From assembly GCF_002206625.1 (NCBI RefSeq), contig NZ_NGUP01000004.1:98242-162241 (forward strand): a stretch of 64,000 bases of DNA, given 5' to 3'. The notes beneath the pieces were generated by a model, which worked only from the letters and a program-made list of their open reading frames with translations, searched no databases and had not been told where the DNA came from. The position numbers were made by a program, and so were the translations under genes. This stretch comes from Polynucleobacter campilacus (GTDB lineage Bacteria > Pseudomonadota > Gammaproteobacteria > Burkholderiales > Burkholderiaceae). Position 1 is the first letter of the stretch; every line of letters begins with the position of its first letter. Below are positions 23,968 through 33,172 of this stretch, in pieces.

Positions 23968-25718
23968 CAGCCCTCTATCGTGAAACTGAAGCTGATGCCA
24001 AGAAAAAATACCCTGGACTCTTTGGCTTCTTCTGGCATAACTGTCGCCTCATTAAAGAGATTGAAGCACTAGAGCATCGCTCACGTCGTCCTGACGTCTT
24101 AGTAGATGATGAGCTACTTTTTGCCTTCTATGAGTCACGCATTCCGAAAGCGGTCTGTAATCGCGAAGGGCTCAAAGCTTGGTTTAAGAAAGAACCCAAT
24201 CTAGATAGCCAGTTACGACTGGAAAAAGTAGACTTGATGCGCCATGAGGCCGCTGGCATTACGGTCGACCGTTATCCCAAAAAAATGATGGTGGGTGGAG
24301 CGGAGCTAAACCTGACTTACCACTTTGAGCCTGGTAGCCCAAAAGACGGAGTGACTCTAGTAGTGCCGCTCACACAACTTAATCAAGTCGATGGCCGCCG
24401 TTGTGAGTGGCTGGTGCCAGGCATGTGCGAAGAGAAGGTATTACTACTACTCAAATCCTTGCCACAAAAACTGCGCCGTCATTGTGTGCCGCTACCTGAC
24501 TATGCAAAGTCATTCCTAGAGCGCCAGTTAGATGAAAAACAATTTGGTGTCGGCGACTTTTTAGATTGCTTGATGAGCGATATTCGTAAAGAGCGTGGTT
24601 TAGAAATAAAGCGTACTGACTTTAGACCTGAATCACTTCCTCTGCATTCATCAATGAACTTCAGACTCATTGATGAGCATGGCCGCCAACTTGAAATCGA
24701 GAGAAATCTCGCGCGCCTTCGTGCCGAGTATGGAGAAACTGCCCGCAGTGCTTTCCAGGCAATCGCCCAAGAGACAGCTCAAGTGGAGTTTGGGCTTGAG
24801 CCTTCTAAGACAGCCAGCACTCAATCTAATCAGAAGGCCCGTTCAGTTGAGCAGGGTGGTTATCGCTCCTGGGAGTTTGGCGAGTTACCAGAAACCCTAG
24901 AGATTCAAAAAGGCAATAAAACTTTATTCGGTTACCCCGCATTGGTTGACCGGGGGGACTACTGTGATCTCGAAGTCTTTGATGATTTGCTGGAAGCCAG
25001 AAAACAGCATCACCTGGGGTTACGCCGACTATTTGCTCTCAGCAATAAGGACACTCTCAAAGCATTGCAAAAACAATTGCCTGGTATTCGAGAATTAGGA
25101 TTGCTCTTTATTAATATTGGTTCGGTAGAGGGATTAATCGAGCAAATCCTCAATCTGGCATTAGAGCGTGCATTTATGAGTGAGCCACTTCCAGTCAGCG
25201 CGGAGCAATTTACAGAACGCTTGCAAGCTGGCAAACCCCGATTGGCACTAATCGCTCAAGAGATCTCACGCCATGCCTTAAATGCATTGCAAGCTCATGC
25301 TGATTTACAAAAGAAGATGGCGAGCGCAAAAGCATCCTCAACGACAGCCTATGCAGATATGCAAACCCAAATGCAAGCGTTGATCTTTCCTCAGTTTGTT
25401 GCCCAAATTCCCTATGGCCAGCTTGTGCATTTGCCGCGCTATCTCAAAGCGATTGCTATGAGAATCGATAAGCTGCGCTCTAACCCCAGTCGTGATGCGC
25501 AATGTCAAAAAGATTGGGAGTCTGTTGCAAGACCTTGGCAAAAATTATTACAAGGAGGCAAGGGATCTACCTCCTATGCCATGACCGAGGATCAAGCTTT
25601 GCAGGATTTCCGGTGGCAGCTGGAGGAGTTGAGGGTGGCTTTATATGCTCAAGAGCTCAAAACACCCACCCCAATGTCCCTAAAGCGACTTGAAAAGGTT
25701 TTAGCTAGCCTGCGCTAG
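23934..25718 (+). pseudogene. hrpA: hrpA RNA helicase, 3' remnant
   Basis: About 590 residues equal to the C-terminal, DUF3418-containing part of the DEAH-box RNA helicase HrpA (about 1300 residues in full). Recognisable stretches are EALEHRSRRPDVLVDDELLF, VTLVVPLTQLNQVDGRRCEW, LVPGMCEEKVLLLLKSLPQ and the C-terminal QDFRWQLEELRVALYAQELK. The whole helicase core (Walker A, DEAH, motif VI) is absent. Homology starts near base 23934 inside a frame that continues meaninglessly to 23826 over the antitoxin gene. ATG at 23946 or 23958 could still produce a fragment. The best reading is a gene cut by a deletion whose other end lies in the antitoxin. Confidence 0.8.
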
Positions 25719-25777
25719 GTCAAATCCATCAGGTCTTAGAGGTCTTTAATCTAGCCTTGATTGCTTACAATAGCGGA

Positions 25778-26809
25778 ATGCATACATTTATCACGATTAG
25801 AGGTTTTCGCAATATTGCGACTACCTTCATATTGACCCTATTCTCAGCAAACCACTTTGCCATTGCGCAAACAGCTGCCACAACAAATTCTGCGGCTAAT
25901 CAGCCAAAACTGGCGGTGATTCTCAATTCGGGTGAGGCAACAGTGAGTTTGATTGATATGCCAAGCCGTCAGGTGATTAAAACCATTCCTGTTGGTAAAG
26001 AGCCCCATCATCTGATGTTGACTCCAGATGAAAAAACATTATTGATTGCCAATGCTGTAGGCAATGATGTGGTGTTGATGAATCCAAGCACTGGTGAATT
26101 AACCGGCAGAATTCCGAACATCATTGATCCTTACCAAATTGGGTATTCACCAAATCACAAATGGTTTGTAGCAAACGGAAATCGTTTAGACCGTGTAGAT
26201 ATTTATGCAGCCAATGGCGCCGATCTCAAGCTGGCTAAAACAGTGAAGTTAGCCAAGACACCAAGTCATATTGCATTTACAGCAGATAGCAAAATTGCCT
26301 TCATCACATTGCAAGATTCCAATGAGCTTGCAGCAATTGATCTAGAAACACAAAGTGTGCTGTGGGTGATGCCCACAGGCAAGGTCCCTGCTGGCTTGTG
26401 GATGACACCAGGTGATCAGTATGTATTGGTGGGCATTACTGGCGAAGACTTTGTTCAGGTGATTGATTGGAAGGCGCGTAAAGAAGTCAAGCGCATCATC
26501 ACAGGTAAGGGCGCCCATAACTTCCGTCCATTAGGCGATAAGAAGCATGTATTTGTCACTAACCGTATTGCTTCCTCTATTAGTCTGATCAATATGCAAA
26601 CTCTGGAGAAGGTTGGCGATATCACAGGCCTGCCTGCGGGTCCAGATGATATGGAAATTACTCCAGATGGCAAAACCTTGTGGGTTACCTTACGCTTTGC
26701 CAAAAAAGTTGGTGTGATTGATATCCCCTCCATGAAATTAATGACAGTGATTCCAGTGGGCAAATCTCCGCATGGTGTGTTCTTTTACCCCAGAGCTTCC
26801 TGGGAATAA
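25778..26809 (+). CDS. Periplasmic YncE-like beta-propeller protein
   Basis: A secreted seven-bladed YVTN/YncE-type propeller of 343 residues. The signal peptide (FRNIATTFILTLFSANHFAIAQ) is followed by repeats such as VSLIDMPSRQVIKTIPVGKE, PHHLMLTPDEKTLLIANAVG and PDDMEITPDGKTLWVTLRFA, each ending in the strand-turn pattern of this family. Partners and ligand are unknown. ATG 25778 is preferred to the TTG at 25757 because the latter gives no better signal peptide and no ribosome binding site. A TACAAT at 25766-25771 suggests a very short leader. It is the first of five closely packed plus-strand genes. Confidence 0.8.
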   Translation: MHTFITIRGFRNIATTFILTLFSANHFAIAQTAATTNSAANQPKLAVILNSGEATVSLIDMPSRQVIKTIPVGKEPHHLMLTPDEKTLLIANAVGNDVVLMNPSTGELTGRIPNIIDPYQIGYSPNHKWFVANGNRLDRVDIYAANGADLKLAKTVKLAKTPSHIAFTADSKIAFITLQDSNELAAIDLETQSVLWVMPTGKVPAGLWMTPGDQYVLVGITGEDFVQVIDWKARKEVKRIITGKGAHNFRPLGDKKHVFVTNRIASSISLINMQTLEKVGDITGLPAGPDDMEITPDGKTLWVTLRFAKKVGVIDIPSMKLMTVIPVGKSPHGVFFYPRASWE

Positions 26810-26818
26810 TTATTCGCC

Positions 26819-27607
26819 ATGAGGTACAGGCAACTTATTCATCTCATAGCCGCACTAGTCATTGGCAGTCTGCCATTCGCTGCTAACGCCCAAACAGCCA
26901 GCTGTGATAAAACGGTTTACCTGACATTTGATACTGGTAATATGGCAGTTGCTGAAAAAGTGGCTGAGATACTCAAGCGCCAAGATGTCAAAGCAACTTT
27001 TTTCCTCTCTAATGAAAAGACCTTCCGGGGTGATTTTGCTTTGGACGACTCCTGGAAAGTCTTTTGGCAAGAGCGGCTTAAAGAAGGACACCACTTTGGT
27101 AGTCATACCTACGACCACACTTATTTAGTCAAAGATGGGCCCCAAGGCGAAGTCTTTGTGAAGCCTCAGTTTGGGTCTAAGGCCGGTATGACGCTGCTTT
27201 ATAACGAAGCATCTATGTGCAAAGAGATTCGTCGGGTAGATCTTCGTTTTGCAGAGTTAACGGGTCAGCCATTGCAAAAGATCTGGCGCGCTCCTGGTGG
27301 CAAAACCTCACCAAACTTGATTCGGATGGGGGATATGTGCGGCTATCAACACTTTGGCTGGTCCCCAGCAGGGTTTTTAGGTGATGAGCTGAACTCTGAT
27401 AAGCATCCCAATAGCACTCTTTTGCAAAAAGCCAGTCGAGAGATCAGGGATGGCGATATTACGATGGCTCACCTCGGTATTTGGTCCAGAAAGGACCCTT
27501 GGGCTCCAGCCGTATTGGAGCAGCTCATCATTAATCTCAAGAGTCGCGGCTTTTGCTTTGGGATATTGCCCAAGGCAAACAAAAATTTGGCAAATCAGTC
27601 AAAATAA
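26819..27607 (+). CDS. Polysaccharide deacetylase (NodB fold), secreted
   Basis: Carbohydrate esterase family 4-like protein with a signal peptide (LIHLIAALVIGSLPFAANA, cleavage before QTASC). NodB motifs are TVYLTFDTGNM (motif 1, usually TFDDG), HHFGSHTYDHTYL (motif 2, metal-binding His), RAPGGKTSPN (motif 3) and MAHLGIWSRKDPW (late His motif). The second Asp of motif 1 is Thr here (TFDTGN), as in several non-chitin deacetylases. The substrate is not predictable. It lies nine bases after the propeller gene. Confidence 0.82.
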   Translation: MRYRQLIHLIAALVIGSLPFAANAQTASCDKTVYLTFDTGNMAVAEKVAEILKRQDVKATFFLSNEKTFRGDFALDDSWKVFWQERLKEGHHFGSHTYDHTYLVKDGPQGEVFVKPQFGSKAGMTLLYNEASMCKEIRRVDLRFAELTGQPLQKIWRAPGGKTSPNLIRMGDMCGYQHFGWSPAGFLGDELNSDKHPNSTLLQKASREIRDGDITMAHLGIWSRKDPWAPAVLEQLIINLKSRGFCFGILPKANKNLANQSK

Positions 27608-27610
27608 AGC

Positions 27611-28582
27611 ATGGACTTGAACTCAATCACTTCAGCAATTTCCAGCGCTTACGGTAGCGTTCAGGAGTTTTTGTTTGCCAAAATTGTCGGGCCACTTCTG
27701 TATCAATTTGACTTGATGTCTTGGGCAGAAGACATATTTGATGGTATCGATTGGTTTTTATTTGGCTGTATTCAGATTTTTCTGATCATTGTTGTGCTCA
27801 GAGTCTGGGAGCGCGTAGCCCCTGCAGAGACTCAAGAGCGTTTTGCGAAGAGCAGTAGAGCAGACGTGATCTATACCTTATTTCATCGACTGGGTATTTT
27901 TCATGGTCTGATCTTCATTGCTTTGTCGGGTTTCTTTTTTCAGATGGATGCCATCTTGCATGATTTCCGCTTTGAACGTCTAAATGTGGAGTCTTGGTGG
28001 CCAGAGGTTACTTCAATACCGCTAGTCAGTTTTTTAGTCTATTTGGTTCTGCTAGATCTCGTAGGCTATCTCTATCATCGCGCCTCACATACAGTGCATT
28101 GGTGGTGGCAGTTGCATGCCTTGCATCATAGCCAAACCGTCATGACCGCTTGGTCAGACAACCGCAATCACATCCTAGATGACATCATGGATGCAGCAGT
28201 GACGGCATTTTTTGCACTTCTATTTGGGGTATCCCCAGGGCAATTTATTATTCTCATTGCATTGAGTCAATTTATTCAAAGCTGGCAACATGCCAATATC
28301 AAGGTCCATCTAGGTAAGGCGCAATATCTTTTGGTATCACCCATGTTTCATCGTATGCACCACGCAGTAGGGTATGGCCATGAAGCACAAGGCAAGCCTG
28401 GCGTATTGGGCGGTTGCAATTTTGGTATTTTGTTTCCCTGGTGGGACATGCTGTTTAAAACAGCCATATTCCCGAAAGAGGTCTATCCTACAGGTGTCAG
28501 AAACTTGGTCGTATCGCACAGTGTCTTTGCTCAACAATGGCAAGGCTTGCTACGTGCAGTGAAAGAGCTTAGGCCAAAGTAA
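27611..28582 (+). CDS. Sterol desaturase / fatty acid hydroxylase family membrane protein
   Basis: A 323-residue membrane di-iron oxygenase. The histidine clusters are YLYHRASHTVHWWW (HxxxH), LHALHHS (HxxHH), and later HANIKVH and FHRMHHAVG. The helices lie around WFLFGCIQIFLIIVVLRVW, LGIFHGLIFIALSGFFF and SFLVYLVLLDLVGYL. Members hydroxylate or desaturate sterols, hopanoids or ornithine lipids; the substrate cannot be told here. It starts three bases after the deacetylase stop, so co-transcription is likely. Confidence 0.85.
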   Translation: MDLNSITSAISSAYGSVQEFLFAKIVGPLLYQFDLMSWAEDIFDGIDWFLFGCIQIFLIIVVLRVWERVAPAETQERFAKSSRADVIYTLFHRLGIFHGLIFIALSGFFFQMDAILHDFRFERLNVESWWPEVTSIPLVSFLVYLVLLDLVGYLYHRASHTVHWWWQLHALHHSQTVMTAWSDNRNHILDDIMDAAVTAFFALLFGVSPGQFIILIALSQFIQSWQHANIKVHLGKAQYLLVSPMFHRMHHAVGYGHEAQGKPGVLGGCNFGILFPWWDMLFKTAIFPKEVYPTGVRNLVVSHSVFAQQWQGLLRAVKELRPK

Positions 28583-28639
28583 ATCAACGAAGTTAATCAA
28601 TGAAGTAAGGCATACGAGTTGGTATGTAATAGGAGTTTT

Positions 28640-29503
28640 ATGACTGGACTGCCACAAGTATTTAAATCATTTGGATTGGCTCTAGTTGGGACGATGCATC
28701 CAAGAATGCTGTGGCTTAGCTTGCGGCCATTCTTGATCGTATCGCTTCTCTGGGGTTGTCTTATCTGGCTGACATGGACGCCCGCACTCGCAGTACTCAG
28801 TGAGTTTCTAACCAATTCCCTATTTACGAATTGGATTCAAGAGGGTTTGATCTGGGCTGGCTTTGAAAATGCGAGAGCTTGGATTGCGCCTTTGTTTTTT
28901 GTCATGCTGATTATTCCGCTCATCACTATTAGTTTGTTGGTATTCATTGCCTTTTCAACGGTACCTACTATTGTGAAGATTGTGGTCAGACAAGCGCACT
29001 ATCAAGATTTAGAGTGCAAGCGGGGTGGCGGTTTATGGGGTAGTCTCATTTACTCCTTATGGTCGGCGCTCATCTGTCTTGTATTGGTCATGCTGACATT
29101 GCCAGTGTGGTGGGTCCCGCCATTAGTAGCGGTATTGCCGCCATTGCTCTGGGGATGGCTGACGATGCGCCTCATGTCTTATGATGTACTTGCTAAACAC
29201 GCCAGCGTAGAAGAGCGTGATCAGTTATTGGAAAAATTTCGCTGGCCTTTGCTCTGTATGGGCATCGCCTCCGGAATGCTGGGTGCAGTACCCACATTCT
29301 TCTGGGCTACATCAGCATTGGCCTTAGTCCTGTTTCCGATCGTCAGCTTTGTTGCTCTCTGGGTTTATTCTTTAATCTTTGTATTTGCGGGTCTTTGGTT
29401 TAGCCACTTCTTATTAGATGTTCTCAAAGAGTTGCGCCAAGAAGAGTTAAATCAAGCATTGACATTACAAGCGCGTGAAGTTGAAACGGAAATTCCGTAT
29501 TAA
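28640..29503 (+). CDS. EI24-domain membrane protein (CysZ-like fold)
   Basis: An inner-membrane protein of 287 residues with several hydrophobic segments (SLRPFLIVSLLWGCLIWLTW, WIAPLFFVMLIIPLITISLL, VLVMLTLPVWWVPPLVAVLP and LALVLFPIVSFVALWVYSLI). The architecture fits the EI24 family widely annotated in Betaproteobacteria, whose role there is unproven. The ATG at 28640 is chosen because AGGAG lies seven bases ahead; a TTG at 28619 in the same frame has no ribosome binding site. Confidence 0.75.
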   Translation: MTGLPQVFKSFGLALVGTMHPRMLWLSLRPFLIVSLLWGCLIWLTWTPALAVLSEFLTNSLFTNWIQEGLIWAGFENARAWIAPLFFVMLIIPLITISLLVFIAFSTVPTIVKIVVRQAHYQDLECKRGGGLWGSLIYSLWSALICLVLVMLTLPVWWVPPLVAVLPPLLWGWLTMRLMSYDVLAKHASVEERDQLLEKFRWPLLCMGIASGMLGAVPTFFWATSALALVLFPIVSFVALWVYSLIFVFAGLWFSHFLLDVLKELRQEELNQALTLQAREVETEIPY

Positions 29504-29513
29504 GACTAATAAG

Positions 29514-30392
29514 ATGGCTAATGAGATGGTTGATGCAATTAAAAAAGTTGAAATAGACTCACTACACAATACGCCAAGTGCAGCGCAACGCCGCTTTGGT
29601 CTGATTGTGATTGGTGATGAGATTCTATCGGGTCGTCGTCAAGATAAACACATGGCCACATTGATCGAGCTACTCAATGAGCGTGGTCTAAGCCTCGCAT
29701 GGGCGAAGTATGTAGCTGATGATCCCAAGCAGATTACTGCAACACTCAAAGAAAGTTTTGCAAGTGGTGATGTGGTGTTTAGTACTGGTGGTATCGGTGC
29801 GACACCTGATGATCACACCCGTCAATGCGCTGCGTTAGCGCTAGGGACCAAAACGCAATTACACCCTACTGCGCAAGAATTGATTGCTGGCCGCATTCAG
29901 TCAACGGCAGAAGGCGATCCCATCAAAGCAGATTTAAATACGCCAGAGAATCAACATCGCTTCAAGATGGGAGAGTTCCCCATTGGTAGTGACATCATTC
30001 CCAATCCTTACAACCAGATTCCGGGCTTTCGAATCAAAGAGCATCACTTTGTTCCTGGCTTTCCAGTCATGGCAGCACCCATGATGGCTTGGTGCCTAGA
30101 TACGCACTACAAAGACCTCTTTCACCAAGAGAACTGGGCAGAGCAGAGCTTCATTGTTCCTAAGGGTATTGAGTCGGCCTTAACTCCTTTAATGGAACGT
30201 ATCGAGGCTAATTTTCCAGGGGTCAAGGTCTTCAGTCTGCCTTCCGTTGGTGATGCTGGAAAGGGAGGAGTCTATGCCCAGCGCCACATCGAGTTAGGAA
30301 TCAAGGGCAATGCCAACCTGTTAGACAGTGCCTGGCTTGCACTCAGAACGGGCACCCAAGAACTGGGCTATGAAATTCACGATATTAAGTAG
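29514..30392 (+). CDS. CinA N-terminal-like molybdopterin-binding-fold protein
   Basis: A 292-residue protein of the MoaB/Mog fold, close to the N-terminal domain of CinA (ADP-ribose pyrophosphatase-type activity in characterised members). Motifs are FGLIVIGDEILSGRRQDKH at the N-terminus and FSTGGIGATPDDHTRQ in the binding loop. NQIPGFRI and VPGFPVMAAPMMAW follow. The C-terminal nicotinamide-mononucleotide deamidase domain of full CinA is missing, which is common. ATG 29514 is chosen over the in-frame start at 29475 inside the preceding gene. A strong terminator follows. Confidence 0.8.
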   Translation: MANEMVDAIKKVEIDSLHNTPSAAQRRFGLIVIGDEILSGRRQDKHMATLIELLNERGLSLAWAKYVADDPKQITATLKESFASGDVVFSTGGIGATPDDHTRQCAALALGTKTQLHPTAQELIAGRIQSTAEGDPIKADLNTPENQHRFKMGEFPIGSDIIPNPYNQIPGFRIKEHHFVPGFPVMAAPMMAWCLDTHYKDLFHQENWAEQSFIVPKGIESALTPLMERIEANFPGVKVFSLPSVGDAGKGGVYAQRHIELGIKGNANLLDSAWLALRTGTQELGYEIHDIK

Positions 30393-30397
30393 GTAGT

Positions 30398-30440
30398 AAA
30401 ACCCTCTATTTGCACCAAATATGTGCAAATAGAGGGTTTT
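30398..30440 (+). terminator. Strong terminator whose tip contains an NtrC-type dyad
   Basis: An 18-bp perfect stem (30398-30415 with 30423-30440) begins with AAAA and ends in TTTT, with a 7-base loop CAAATAT. It closes the 25778-30392 gene group and works in either direction. Confidence 0.9.
30411..30427. promoter_or_regulatory. Possible NtrC site 1 upstream of glnA
   Basis: TGCACCAAATATGTGCA fits the NtrC pattern TGCAC-N7-GTGCA. It is centred about 135 bases before the predicted glnA transcription start and coincides with the tip of the terminator hairpin. Confidence 0.5.
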
Positions 30441-30462
30441 TAGGCTTCCCAGGTCTAAATCG

Positions 30463-30479
30463 AGCACTTTAATAGTGCA
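30463..30479. promoter_or_regulatory. Possible NtrC site 2 upstream of glnA
   Basis: AGCACTTTAATAGTGCA fits the NtrC pattern TGCACY-N5-RGTGCA with one outer mismatch. It lies 52 bases from site 1 and about 83 bases before the predicted start, a usual enhancer distance. Confidence 0.55.
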
Positions 30480-30528
30480 ATAATAAGCGTTCCCATTTGT
30501 TTGCTTCAGTAAATTACATACATCCATT

Positions 30529-30544
30529 AGGCATGTTTGATGCC
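30529..30544 (+). promoter_or_regulatory. Possible sigma-54 promoter of glnA
   Basis: AGGCATGTTTGATGCC has the invariant GG and GC exactly ten bases apart and resembles TGGCACG-N4-TTGCA with about four mismatches. It lies 65 bases before the glnA ATG. It conflicts with the altered GAFTGA loop of the NtrC encoded downstream, so a sigma-70 promoter here is a real alternative. Confidence 0.4.
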
Positions 30545-30608
30545 TGGAATAAACAAGGGTGTATGCCTTAGGTTTGAATTCCGAATTTAGTTAATAGAGG
30601 AGATTTGC

Positions 30609-32024
30609 ATGACGAAGACCGTCGCTGATGTGATGAAGTTAGTTAAAGAGAAAGAATGTACTTTCGTTGATTTCCGCTTTGTAGATACAAAGGGTAAAGA
30701 ACAGCACACGACAGTTCCAATCTCTGCCTTTGATGAAGATAAATTTGAGAGCGGTCATGCATTTGACGGCTCTTCTATTGCTGGTTGGAAGGGTATTGAA
30801 GCTTCTGATATGTTGCTCAAACCAGATCCAACAGCCGCTTATATCGATCCATTCTATGAAGAGCCAACTTTGGTGTTGACTTGCGATGTGATCGAGCCAG
30901 CTGACGGTAAGGGTTATGACCGCGATCCACGCTCTATTGCAAAACGTGCTGAAGCTTATTTGAAGAGCACTGGTTTAGGTGATGCTGCTTACTTCGGCCC
31001 GGAGCCAGAGTTCTTTATTTTTGATGGTGTTCGTTGGGGCGCCGATATGCAAGGTTGCTTCGTGAAGATTGATTCTGAAGAAGCTCCATGGTCATCTGGT
31101 GCAGAAATCGAAGGTGGTAACACTGGTCACCGTCCAGGTAAAAAAGGCGGTTACTTCCCAGTCGCTCCAGTAGATACATTCCAGGACATGCGCTCTGAAA
31201 TGTGTTTAATTCTTGAATCACTTGGCATTCCAGTAGAAGTGCATCACCATGAAGTTGCTGGCCAAGGCCAAAACGAATTGGGTACTAAGTTCAGCACACT
31301 CACACAACGTGCTGACTGGACTATTTGGCAGAAATACGTTGTTCATAACGTAGCTCACGCTTACGGAAAGACAGCAACCTTTATGCCTAAGCCAGTAGTT
31401 GGCGATAACGGTTCTGGTATGCACGTTCACCAGTCTGTTTGGAAGAATGGCGAAAACTTGTTTGCTGGTAACGGCTACGCAGGATTGTCAGAGTTTGCTC
31501 TGTTCTACATCGGTGGCATCATCAAGCACGCTAAGGCATTGAATGCGATTACTAACCCAGGCACAAACTCATATAAGCGTTTAGTTCCAGGATTTGAGGC
31601 TCCAGTAAAGTTGGCCTACTCAGCACGTAACCGTTCTGCTTCTATCCGTATTCCGCACGTTCCAAGTCCTAAGGGTCGTCGTATTGAGACTCGCTTCCCA
31701 GATCCATTGGCTAACCCATACCTCTGCTTCTCTGCTTTGTTGATGGCTGGTTTGGATGGCGTGCAGAACAAGATTCATCCGGGTGAAGCTGCTGACAAGA
31801 ACTTGTATGACTTGCCACCAGAAGAAGATGCAAAGATCCCAACGGTTTGCGCAAGCTTAGAAGAAGCCCTGGATGCCTTGAAGAAAGACCACGAGTTCTT
31901 GACTCGCGGTGGAGTATTTACTGAGTCTATGCTCGATGCCTATATCAATTTGAAGATGGAAGATGTCACACGTTTCCGTATGACAACTCATCCAATCGAA
32001 TTTGATATGTACTACTCCCTGTAA
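30609..32024 (+). CDS. glnA: Glutamine synthetase type I
   Basis: Makes glutamine from glutamate, ammonia and ATP; the 471-residue length is that of GSI-beta dodecamers. Seen are the N-terminal beta-grasp with [15 protein letters not shown], the latch loop [16 protein letters not shown], and the metal and ATP residues in [13 protein letters not shown]. Further on are [19 protein letters not shown] and the adenylylation region NLYDLPPEE (Tyr near 398). The C-terminus FDMYYSL is complete. AGAGGAG precedes the ATG. Control is expected through NtrBC encoded just downstream and through adenylylation by GlnE elsewhere. Confidence 0.97.
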   Translation: MTKTVADVMKLVKEKECTFVDFRFVDTKGKEQHTTVPISAFDEDKFESGHAFDGSSIAGWKGIEASDMLLKPDPTAAYIDPFYEEPTLVLTCDVIEPADGKGYDRDPRSIAKRAEAYLKSTGLGDAAYFGPEPEFFIFDGVRWGADMQGCFVKIDSEEAPWSSGAEIEGGNTGHRPGKKGGYFPVAPVDTFQDMRSEMCLILESLGIPVEVHHHEVAGQGQNELGTKFSTLTQRADWTIWQKYVVHNVAHAYGKTATFMPKPVVGDNGSGMHVHQSVWKNGENLFAGNGYAGLSEFALFYIGGIIKHAKALNAITNPGTNSYKRLVPGFEAPVKLAYSARNRSASIRIPHVPSPKGRRIETRFPDPLANPYLCFSALLMAGLDGVQNKIHPGEAADKNLYDLPPEEDAKIPTVCASLEEALDALKKDHEFLTRGGVFTESMLDAYINLKMEDVTRFRMTTHPIEFDMYYSL

Positions 32025-32038
32025 GCGAAGGAGAGAGA

Positions 32039-33172
32039 TTGAGCGCAGGTCTGTTGCGCAATTCGTTCAAGGGAGCAGCTACGGCTGCTCCTTTTTTTCC
32101 GACATTGCTTGATCAGATGCCCAATGCCATCGTGGTATTTGAGGCGGAGACCCAACAATTGGTCTATGTGAACCCAGCTGCAGAGTCGGCGCTGGATCTA
32201 TCGCGTAAATCACTTGAGGGTCAGTCTGTGCATGACTTATTTGGTGATACGGGCGCCTTGAGTGGCATGATTTCAGAGGTGAAGCTTGGCCATGTTTCCG
32301 CTCAACGTCAAGAAATGGTTTTACATTCCTTGCCAGGCAGCATCCATCAAGACTCTATCCAGGCGCACGTAGTCGTCGCTGCATTAGATGACCCAGATCT
32401 CATTCTGATGGAGTGGTTTCCAATCGATCAGCAGTTGCGCAGTGAGCGCGATGAGCGTGTTACACAGCAAGTGGAAGCCAATAAGCAATTAATGCGCAAC
32501 CTAGCCCATGAGATTAAAAATCCTTTGGGTGGCATCCGTGGGGCAGCTCAGCTATTGGAGTTTGAGTTGCCTGAAAAAGGTTTGCGTGAGTACACGCAGG
32601 TCATTATTAAAGAGTCCGATCGTTTGCAGGACTTAGTAGATCGTCTCTTGGCACCACATCGTAAGGCTCATTTGATTGAGGCATTTAATGTGCATGAAGC
32701 ACTTGAGCGGGTTCGTAGTCTGGTATTGGCGGAGTTTCCAAAGGGTCTGAAAATTATCCGCAATTACGACACCAGTCTTCCAGATGTGATGGGTGATCGT
32801 GAGCAATTGATTCAGGCGACCCTGAATATTGTGCACAACGCTGCGCAGGCCCTATCTGAAGAGATTAGTCAAGGCATTGCTCAAATCGAACTCAAAACCC
32901 GTGTGGCACGTTCGGTCACGATCGCAAAGCAACGTTATAAATTGGCGATGGATTTACACGTGATCGATAACGGACCTGGTATTCCAGAAGAAATCATTGA
33001 GCGCATCTTCTTTCCCTTGGTATCAGGAAGAGAAGGGGGTAGTGGCTTAGGCCTCACTCTGGCACAGACCTTTGTGCAACAACATCAGGGCTTTATTGCT
33101 TGCGATAGTCGCCCTGGGCGTACCGATTTCCATATTCAAATTCCATACCGTAGGCAGGAGAGAACATCATGA
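32039..33172 (+). CDS. glnL: NtrB (GlnL) nitrogen sensor histidine kinase
   Basis: A soluble 377-residue kinase/phosphatase for NtrC, normally governed by PII. A PAS domain (about residues 25-130, LLDQMPNAIVVFEAETQQLV) is followed by the H-box NLAHEIKNPLGGIRGAAQLL with the phosphorylated His. The ATPase domain has QATLNIVHNAAQAL (N box), VIDNGPGIPEEIIERIF (G1) and GGSGLGLTLAQTFV (G2). The start is TTG at 32039, with AAGGAGAG at 32028-32035; no ATG fits. It lies 14 bases after glnA and overlaps ntrC by four bases (ATGA). Confidence 0.94.
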   Translation: MSAGLLRNSFKGAATAAPFFPTLLDQMPNAIVVFEAETQQLVYVNPAAESALDLSRKSLEGQSVHDLFGDTGALSGMISEVKLGHVSAQRQEMVLHSLPGSIHQDSIQAHVVVAALDDPDLILMEWFPIDQQLRSERDERVTQQVEANKQLMRNLAHEIKNPLGGIRGAAQLLEFELPEKGLREYTQVIIKESDRLQDLVDRLLAPHRKAHLIEAFNVHEALERVRSLVLAEFPKGLKIIRNYDTSLPDVMGDREQLIQATLNIVHNAAQALSEEISQGIAQIELKTRVARSVTIAKQRYKLAMDLHVIDNGPGIPEEIIERIFFPLVSGREGGSGLGLTLAQTFVQQHQGFIACDSRPGRTDFHIQIPYRRQERTS

